Shown here piece by piece: positions 6,395 through 10,776 of a stretch of 10,776 nucleotides of DNA. Source of the stretch: JBOHCT01 sp050699055. GTDB lineage: Bacteria; Actinomycetota; Actinomycetes; Streptosporangiales; JBOHCT01. The notes under the pieces were generated by a model. It did no database searches and was not told the origin of the DNA. It was given only the letters and a program-made list of their open reading frames with translations. The position numbers and the translations under genes are program-made. The stretch spans positions 1 to 10,776 of the forward strand of contig JBOHCT010000153.1 in the NCBI GenBank assembly GCA_050699055.1, in the 5' to 3' direction. Position 1 is the stretch's first letter. Each line of letters opens with the position of its first letter.

Positions 6395-6817
6395 GGTCAC
6401 ACCGCCGTTTCAGGATGCGCGATCGACACGGATGCGCCCCGCCGGGGGGCGTCGGGCGGACGGGGGCTGGACCGAGGTACGCCCGACAGGTCTCCGGGGT
6501 GGCGAACGGCTCGAGCTCCGCGGTCATCGGCGGCACCCCGAGCTCGGCCAGGGCGCCGCGCACCAGCCCCAGATGCACGCCGCAGGCCACCTCGGGATGG
6601 GACTCGGCGACCTCTCGGAAGGGGCAGGCCCGCAGCGTGAATCCCGCGCGAGCTGGGCCTGGCTCGGGCCCTCGGCGACCGTGAGCGAGGTACCGTGCGC
6701 GCGCAGAGCGTCCAGCACGCGGACACGGCTCGTCCGCGGGGCCGACCCAGGCGACGACTCCACAGGGACCCTCGCCCGGGCCCGGTCATGCCCACGGCGC
6801 TGTCTGCTGGCCAGCAC
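6384..6817 (-). pseudogene. SufR/COG2345-like regulator with central deletion
   Basis: From a GTG at 6817 the frame reads to TSRVRVLDALRAHGTSLTVAE, the first helices of an ArsR-like winged helix. At about 6660 it leaves the family. The C-terminal part then appears in another frame, as EPGPARAGFTLRACPFREVA, ACGVHLGLVRGALAELG and ETCRAYLG, ending at 6384. These hold the cysteines and histidine (CPF, CGVH, C) proposed to bind an iron-sulfur cluster in SufR-like proteins. Compared with the intact copy at 8933-9682, about 110 codons are missing: the recognition helix, the wing and the dimerising middle. It cannot bind DNA in the normal way. Its promoter, operator and the downstream whiB are preserved. 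Confidence 0.8.
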
Positions 6818-6823
6818 GACACT

Positions 6824-6854
6824 ATTATGCACGATTTCATCTTGTAAAAACAAG
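6824..6854 (-). promoter_or_regulatory. Leaderless promoter plus operator palindrome
   Basis: On the minus strand TTGTTT (6853-6848) and CATAAT (6829-6824) are 18 bases apart, a strong sigma-70-like pair. The GTG at 6817 follows the -10 by six bases, so the transcript would begin at or next to the start codon. The -35 lies inside the inverted repeat CTTGT-AAAA-ACAAG (6841-6854). On the plus strand TAGACT (6856-6861) may be the -10 of the USP gene at 7002, with the palindrome between its elements. Confidence 0.6.
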
Positions 6855-7001
6855 CTAGACTGTCGTCTCATTGGGTATGTGCGGGACAGGCCACCAGTCC
6901 AGGTCGCGCCGGGGCATGCGTTCGTCAGCGGTCGACACGGTCCCGGCCGTGCCCGCAGGCGAAGGGATGGTCCTGCCGCCGGCCTCGAGGGGGTGAGGGG
7001 C

Positions 7002-7400
7002 ATGAAGAACGCCGTGGCCAGGGTGCTCGTGGGCGTCGACGCGGCCCTGCGATGGGCGGAACATTACGCGGAGATGGCGGACGCGACCGTGGAGATCGTG
7101 GCCGCCTGGCAGTTCCCGACGTTGTACGGCGAGGTCTTGCCGCCGGAGGAGTGGCGGCCCGACGACGACGCGAAGGTCACCGCGGAGAAGGCCGCGGCGA
7201 GGCTGACGCTGCCACGGGAGCGGGTAGGTACCCGTGTCGAGCAAGGTCCCGCGGGCGACGTACTGGTTCGCGGCAGCCGCGGCGCCGACCTGCTCGTGGT
7301 CGGCTCGCGCGGACGCGGCGCCGTCGTGGGGACGCTGCTGGGATCGGTCAGCGCCCACTGCGCCCGCCGCGCGCACTGCCCGGTCGTCGTCGTGCGGTGA
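7002..7400 (+). CDS. Universal stress protein, short single domain
   Basis: This 132-residue UspA-domain protein starts MKNAVARVLVGVD and ends with the ATP-binding loop VVGSRGRGAVVGTLLGSVS (residues 99-117) and the last strand HCPVVVVR. The ATG at 7002 has a purine-rich GAGGGGGTGAGGGG just upstream. Oddly, VGVDA runs straight into ALRWAEHYA: the usual G-S-x-x-S segment after the first strand, about six residues, is missing, as is part of the middle. The other Usp in this window keeps that segment (VGLDGSLASLRAL). The protein is thus shorter than the usual 140-160 residues, and nucleotide binding may be weakened. USPs are often induced in hypoxia or nitric oxide stress. It is preceded by 160 bases holding the divergent promoter. 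Confidence 0.8.
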   Translation: MKNAVARVLVGVDAALRWAEHYAEMADATVEIVAAWQFPTLYGEVLPPEEWRPDDDAKVTAEKAAARLTLPRERVGTRVEQGPAGDVLVRGSRGADLLVVGSRGRGAVVGTLLGSVSAHCARRAHCPVVVVR

Positions 7401-7450
7401 CCGACCGATGTGGGGTCGAGCGGCGTCGGAACCAGGAACGGAGACGGTCG

Positions 7451-8680
7451 ATGGCCATCGTTGATCAGCTCGCCGGCTTCACGGTCGGTGCGTCTGCCGC
7501 CGACATCAGCCGGGAGGCCCGCGAGCAGCTGGAGATGCGGCTGCTGGACGCCCTCGGCTGCGCGCTGGGCGCGGTCGACGCGACACCGGTCCGCCTGCTG
7601 GGAGACCACGTCGGCGACTTCGGCGGCAACCCGCGATGCACGCTGCTGGGCCGGGGTCGCTCCGCGCCGGACCGGGCCGCGCTGTACAACGGGTTCCTCG
7701 TCCGCTACCTGGACTTCAACGACAGCTACCTGGCGCCCGGCGAGACCTGTCACCCGAGCGACAACCTCGCCGCCGTGCTGGCCGGCTGGGAGTACGGCGA
7801 CGGCGACGGAGCCGACCTACTCACCGCGCTCGCCGTCGCCTACGAGATCCAGTGCCGGCTGTCTGAGGCCGCGCCCGTGCGCGCCCGCGGCTTCGACCAC
7901 GTCACCCACCTCGCCTACTCGGCCGCCGCGGGCGCGGCCAAGGCGCTGGGTCTCGACGCCGCGCGGACCACGAACGCGATCGCCATCGCCGGCACCGCGT
8001 TCAACGCGCTGCGCGTGACCCGCACCGGGTCGCTGTCGCATTGGAAGGGCCTGGCCGCCCCGCAGGCCGCGTCGGCCGCGACCCAGGCGGCGTTCCTCGC
8101 GATGCGCGGGCTCACCGGCCCGGGCGAGGTGTTCGAGGGCAACAAGGGATTCATGGACGCGGTCGCCGGCCGGTTCGCCATCGACTGGGCCGCCGGCGGC
8201 CTGGAACGAGTCCGGCACACCATCCTCAAGCGCTACAACGCCGAGATCCACTCCCAGTCGGCCATCGAGGCAATGCTCGACCTGCGCGAACGCGAAGGCT
8301 TCACCGGCGGCGACGTCGAGCGGGTCGACCTCGAGGTCTTCGACGTCGCGTACAACAGCATCGGCGGCGGTGAGGAAGGCGACAAGACCAGCATCCGGAC
8401 CAAGGAAGAGGCCGATCACTCGCTGCCGTACCTGCTCGCGGTCGCCGCGCTCGACGGGCAGGTGCTGCCGGCGCAGTGGCGCGGCCGTTCGGCACGTACA
8501 GCGACCACACGCGCAGCGGCCCGCAGGTCGCGCCGAGCGCGCGGGCCTCGACCACTGCGGTCGAGGGGAGGTCGATCAGCGTCGGCTCACGGCCGTCCGC
8601 CGGCGGCGCGTAGCCCGGCTGGCCGGGGAAGCCGCGCGACACCGCGCACCACCCATCGGTCGGGTCCGTCGTGCAGGTAG
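7451..8680 (+). pseudogene. MmgE/PrpD-family protein, 3' end replaced
   Basis: Up to about 8477 the frame is a good MmgE/PrpD (2-methylcitrate dehydratase/aconitate decarboxylase-like) protein: LLDALGCALGAVDATPVRLL, GRGRSAPDRAALYNGFLVRY, LDFNDSYLAPGETCHPSDNL, SHWKGLAAPQAA and KRYNAEIHSQSAIEAMLDLR. After LPYLLAVAALDGQVLPAQ the similarity stops and a 67-residue Arg/Ala-rich tail continues to 8680. That tail reads antisense through an exonuclease III fragment. About 110-120 C-terminal residues of the family are lost. The ATG at 7451 has GGAG upstream and lies 50 bases after the USP gene. A truncated protein may be made, but the small C-terminal domain is missing and activity is unlikely. The family's substrate cannot be told from sequence. 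Confidence 0.8.
8480..8642 (-). pseudogene. xthA: Exodeoxyribonuclease III fragment
   Basis: Read on the minus strand, about 54 codons encode SRGFPGQPGYAPPADGREPT and then VVEARALGATCGPLRVWSLY followed by VPNGR. This matches the middle of actinobacterial exonuclease III (XthA), where a VAIVSR strand leads into an EARAIAATCG segment and W-S-x-Y-V-P-N-G. The N-terminal metal- and DNA-binding residues and the whole C-terminal half are absent. It abuts the truncated end of the MmgE/PrpD gene in reverse orientation, so a rearrangement joined the two. Not functional. Confidence 0.65.
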
Positions 8681-8814
8681 ACGAACCCGTAGCCGCCGGG
8701 ATGGAAACTGTCCATCCGGCGCCACACCGGGTACGGATCGTTGCTGGAGCGCGGTTCTACATGTTCTCCGCGGTGCAGTCGCGACAGTCGGTCCACCACG
8801 ATGGCGTACGACAT
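8587..8814 (-). CDS. Unrecognised short reading frame
   Basis: From an ATG at 8814 the frame encodes MSYAIVVDRLSRLHRGEHVE and further on DPYPVWRRMDSFHPGGYGFV and YLHDGPDRWVVRGV, then merges out of frame into the exonuclease III fragment at about 8642. The composition looks protein-like (balanced, few Arg runs) up to that point, unlike the shadow frames around it. I do not recognise it and see no Shine-Dalgarno. It may be another gene fragment caught in the rearrangement. Together with the next 118 bases, in which I see nothing convincing, it fills the gap up to the regulator at 8933. Confidence 0.3.
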   Translation of the reverse strand: MSYAIVVDRLSRLHRGEHVEPRSSNDPYPVWRRMDSFHPGGYGFVYLHDGPDRWVVRGVARLPRPAGLRAAGGRP

Positions 8815-8932
8815 CGACCGAGCGAAAACCGCTCGAGGTGCTGCATCGGGAGGAGCAGTCGTGATCGTGCAGAGACCTGAAGAAGCATGTGCTGGCCGGG
8901 GCCTCGTACGTCATCCTCTCCGACCCTCCTGC

Positions 8933-9682
8933 TCACGACCTGAGACCGAGGTGGCCATCGGCATCTGAGCGACGGCGCGGCTCGGTCGGCTCCACGCCGT
9001 CCTTGGCGGCGAGGTGGGCAACGCAGAGGTCGGGCTCGACGAACGGGTCGAGGCGGTCGGCCTCGACCGGGGCGTCCAGCTCGGCGAGCAGACCCTGCAT
9101 GAGCCCGAGGTGGATGGAGCACACGACCTTACGGTGCTCCTCGGCGGTCTCCCGGAAGGGGCAGTGGTGCAGCAGGATCCGCTGCTCGCCCCCGTCGGTG
9201 ACGGACTCGGGATCGAACCCGATATCGCCGAGGGTGCGGACCAGCTGCCTGGTCGCCGTCGGCCCATCGACCCGCTGAAACGGCGGCGGGCGATCCGCGA
9301 GGTAACGCCCCCAGGCCTGCCCGGCGCGCTGGGCGGCCTTGCCCGGCTGCGGCGTCTCCCCGTCGATGTAGCTGGTCAGGATCTCCGCGAGCAGCCGGTA
9401 GCTGCGCCGCCCGGAGCGGGGACTGTCCGGGCGGGCCATGTAGAGGGTGCGCGGCCGGCCCGGTCGCTCGCGGTCCTCCACCGTCCGCTCGGCGACCCCA
9501 GCCTCGACCAGGGCGTCGAGATGGAACCGCGTGGTGTTCGGGTGCAGCCGCACACGCCCCGCCACATCGCGGACGCCCAAGGGGCCCGCGGCGTCCTGCA
9601 GCACCTCGAGCACACGTGAGCGGCTCTCGCCGAAGGCGGTGGCGACTCCACGGTCGGGTCGCGTCAGCTCATGAACATCCAC
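8933..9682 (-). CDS. SufR/COG2345-like winged-helix regulator, probable Fe-S sensor
   Basis: The 249-residue protein has an ArsR-like winged helix at about residues 20-80, with GVRDVAGRVRLHPNTTRFHL as the helix-turn-helix and GRPRTLYM as the wing. A helical middle follows (SYRLLAEILTSYI). The C-terminal ligand-rich region has C174 (HHCPF), C188-x2-H191 (VVCSIHLGLMQGL) and C220 (DLCVAHL), numbered from the GTG at 9682. In SufR-type proteins such residues bind an iron-sulfur cluster, making the protein a redox, iron or nitric oxide sensor. Start: GTG 9682 is preferred over TTG 9688 because it lies seven bases after a -10-like GAAAAT, the same leaderless layout as the second copy at 6817. It is divergent from narG and overlies a shared operator, so it probably controls narG and itself; that is an inference. 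Confidence 0.88.
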   Translation of the reverse strand: MDVHELTRPDRGVATAFGESRSRVLEVLQDAAGPLGVRDVAGRVRLHPNTTRFHLDALVEAGVAERTVEDRERPGRPRTLYMARPDSPRSGRRSYRLLAEILTSYIDGETPQPGKAAQRAGQAWGRYLADRPPPFQRVDGPTATRQLVRTLGDIGFDPESVTDGGEQRILLHHCPFRETAEEHRKVVCSIHLGLMQGLLAELDAPVEADRLDPFVEPDLCVAHLAAKDGVEPTEPRRRSDADGHLGLRS

Positions 9683-9689
9683 GACCAAT

Positions 9690-9719
9690 ATTTTCGCATG
9701 TCTCGGTCGGTTGAAACAA
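9690..9719 (-). promoter_or_regulatory. Leaderless promoter and TTGTTTCAA operator-like site
   Basis: On the minus strand TTGTTT (9719-9714) and GAAAAT (9695-9690) are 18 bases apart and the GTG at 9682 follows after seven bases. TTG-TTT-CAA (9719-9711) is an inverted repeat and resembles the motif of the other promoter regions. On the plus strand TTGAAA (9711-9716) could act as a -35 for narG, with a weak -10 TTATGT at 9731 and shorter spacing than usual. Confidence 0.45.
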
Positions 9720-9753
9720 TCCGAGCGGTGTTATGTCGTGAGGAGAGCACAAG

Positions 9754-9849
9754 ATGGCCCCCGCGGCCCCTGTTGAGTGTTCGACGAAGCGGCTAGGGTC
9801 GGAGCGGCAGGCGGTGATTGCCCGTGAACCGGGGGGGCGGCGCACATGA
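9754..9849 (+). CDS. Short leader ORF upstream of narG
   Basis: An ATG at 9754 with a strong AGGAG eight bases upstream opens a 31-codon frame (MAPAAPVECSTKRLGSERQA and 11 more residues) ending at TGA 9847-9849. Its stop overlaps the ATG at 9846 (ATGA), the expected narG start, so the two are set up for translational coupling. The narG start itself has only a G-run upstream. It may be a coupling or attenuating leader peptide; a chance frame cannot be excluded. It is in the same phase as the main body of narG. Confidence 0.4.
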   Translation: MAPAAPVECSTKRLGSERQAVIAREPGGRRT

Positions 9850-10776
9850 CCGATTCGACCGGCCGGCGGTGGCGCGCCGGGCCGCGGGCCATCGACCGAG
9901 CGCCCCGCGCAGCTGCTGGCACCGCTGCTCCCCGAGGGGGAGCCGCTGGAGCCGCTGCTGCGCGGGGCGCAGTTCTTCGTCCCCGGAGCGCCTTCCGACG
10001 ACTACCGGGAGGTGCACCGCGAGGGCGGCAGGCAGGCCGAGGAGTTCTACCGTGAGCGGTGGCGCCATGACAAGGTGGTCCGCTCCACCCACGGGGTGAA
10101 CTGCACGGGGTCGTGCTCGTGGAAGGTGTACGTCAAGGACGGCATCATCACCTGGGAGACCCAGCAGACCGACTACCCGTCGGTGGGCCCGGACTCGCCG
10201 GAGTATGAGCCGCGGGGCTGCCCGCGGGGGGCGTCGTTCTCCTGGTACACCTACTCGCCGTCGCGGGTGCGTTACCCGTACGTGCGGGGCCCACTGCTGG
10301 AGATGTGGCGGGAGGCCCGCGGCAAGGGCGGCTTCGTCCGGTCGACGTGGCCGGAGGTCACCGAGCTCATCGCCGCCGCCCACGTGCACACTGTCAAGGA
10401 GCACGGCCCGGACCGGGTCGTCGGGTTCTCCCCCATCCCCGCGATGTCGCAGGTGTCGTACGCGGCGGGCACCCGGTTCCTATCGATGATCGGCGGCACG
10501 ATCCTGTCGTTCTACGACTGGTACGCCGACATGCCGATCGCCTCGCCGCAGGTGTTCGGCGACCAGACCGACGTACCGGAGTCCGGCGACTGGTGGAACT
10601 CCTCGTACCTGATGATCTGGGGCACCAACCTACCGATCACCCGCACCCCGGACGCCCACTTCATGGTGGAGGCGCGCTACCACGGGCAAAAGGTCGTCGT
10701 GGTGTCCCCGGACTACTCCGACCACACGAAGTTCGCCGACGACTGGCTGCCGGCCGCCCCGGGCACCGACGGGGCG
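9846..10776 (+). CDS. narG: Respiratory nitrate reductase alpha subunit, 5' part, damaged
   Basis: NarG is the molybdenum subunit of membrane-bound nitrate reductase, which reduces nitrate to nitrite with electrons from quinol. Clear family segments include the FS0 [4Fe-4S] ligands H-x3-C-x3-C in STHGVNCTGSCSWKVYVKDG and the next cysteine in PRGCPRGASFSWYTYSPSRV. SFYDWYADMPIASPQVFGDQ follows, with the aspartate equivalent to the Mo-binding one, then TDVPESGDWWNSSYL and TRTPDAHFMVEARY. The frame runs off the window. Two oddities: the likely ATG at 9846 (MTDSTGRRW) is in a different frame from the body, which is closed upstream by TGA at 9847 and has no standard start before GTG 10012, so a one-base insertion or two-base deletion seems to lie between 9849 and 9900. 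And WREA joins directly to RGKGGFVR at about 10317, lacking some 27 residues found there in other NarG proteins. narHJI are presumably beyond the edge. Confidence 0.85.

Noticed and set aside
6231..7400. 389-codon plus-strand frame leading into the USP gene.
   Set aside because: Only the last 132 codons are protein-like; the rest is antisense to whiB and the regulator remnant.
8860..8945. Plus-strand peptide DLKKHVLAGASYVILSDPP, faintly like a glyceraldehyde-3-phosphate dehydrogenase segment.
   Set aside because: Too short, preceded by a stop and followed by no family sequence; the resemblance rests on a few residues.
9847..9849. In-frame TGA between the leader ORF and narG body as selenocysteine or stop readthrough.
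   Set aside because: The sequence around the TGA is not NarG-like on the leader side, and no selenocysteine element is visible; a simple frameshift explains the data better.

Overview
The window is very GC-rich and reads as the chromosome of a high-GC actinobacterium. It uses many GTG starts and carries a WhiB-family regulator, a 7Fe ferredoxin of the FdxA type, two universal stress protein (USP) genes and an actinobacterial-type CtaD. I cannot assign a genus from the sequence alone. The gene content points to nitrate/nitric-oxide and redox metabolism: the start of narG, hemerythrin, DUF2249, a MIP18/DUF59 protein, a polytopic membrane protein resembling NnrS only loosely, a SufR-like regulator with a cysteine-rich C-terminus, WhiB and AhpD-like proteins.

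Layout. Positions 1-1457 (minus strand) hold a DUF2249 protein, a DsbA/HCCA-isomerase-like thioredoxin-fold protein and possibly the first codons of a membrane protein. An AT-rich divergent promoter at about 1479-1521 separates these from fdxA (plus, 1546-1902), which is followed by a USP gene broken by a lost start codon and a frameshift (1976-2555). Convergent to it is a minus-strand operon read from 4790 down to 2580: a DUF59/MIP18 protein, a 400-residue multi-helix membrane protein, and a cytochrome oxidase subunit I gene whose catalytic middle is missing. The three genes overlap by GTGA junctions. From 4932 on the plus strand lie a hemerythrin gene with a lost C-terminus, an intact AhpD-like gene, five perfect copies of a 13-bp tandem repeat, and a frameshifted remnant of a membrane protein. 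On the minus strand, 6817-6080 holds a SufR/COG2345-like regulator with its middle deleted, then a whiB gene. On the plus strand, 7002-8680 holds a USP gene and a MmgE/PrpD gene whose 3' end joins a reverse-oriented exonuclease III fragment. An intact SufR-like regulator (minus, 9682-8933) is divergent from narG (plus, running off the window end), which has its own N-terminal frameshift and an apparent 27-codon in-frame deletion.

Two themes stand out. First, a short operator-like motif, TTGTTTxxACAA or close variants, occurs in all four main promoter regions. At the two regulator genes it overlaps a -35 box of near-identical leaderless promoters. This suggests one regulon, possibly controlled by the SufR-like factor. 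Second, at least eight loci show deletion, frameshift or truncation, so the region looks like a respiratory accessory island in decay. Assembly or sequencing error should be excluded first. Comparisons with known families are from memory; no database search was run.
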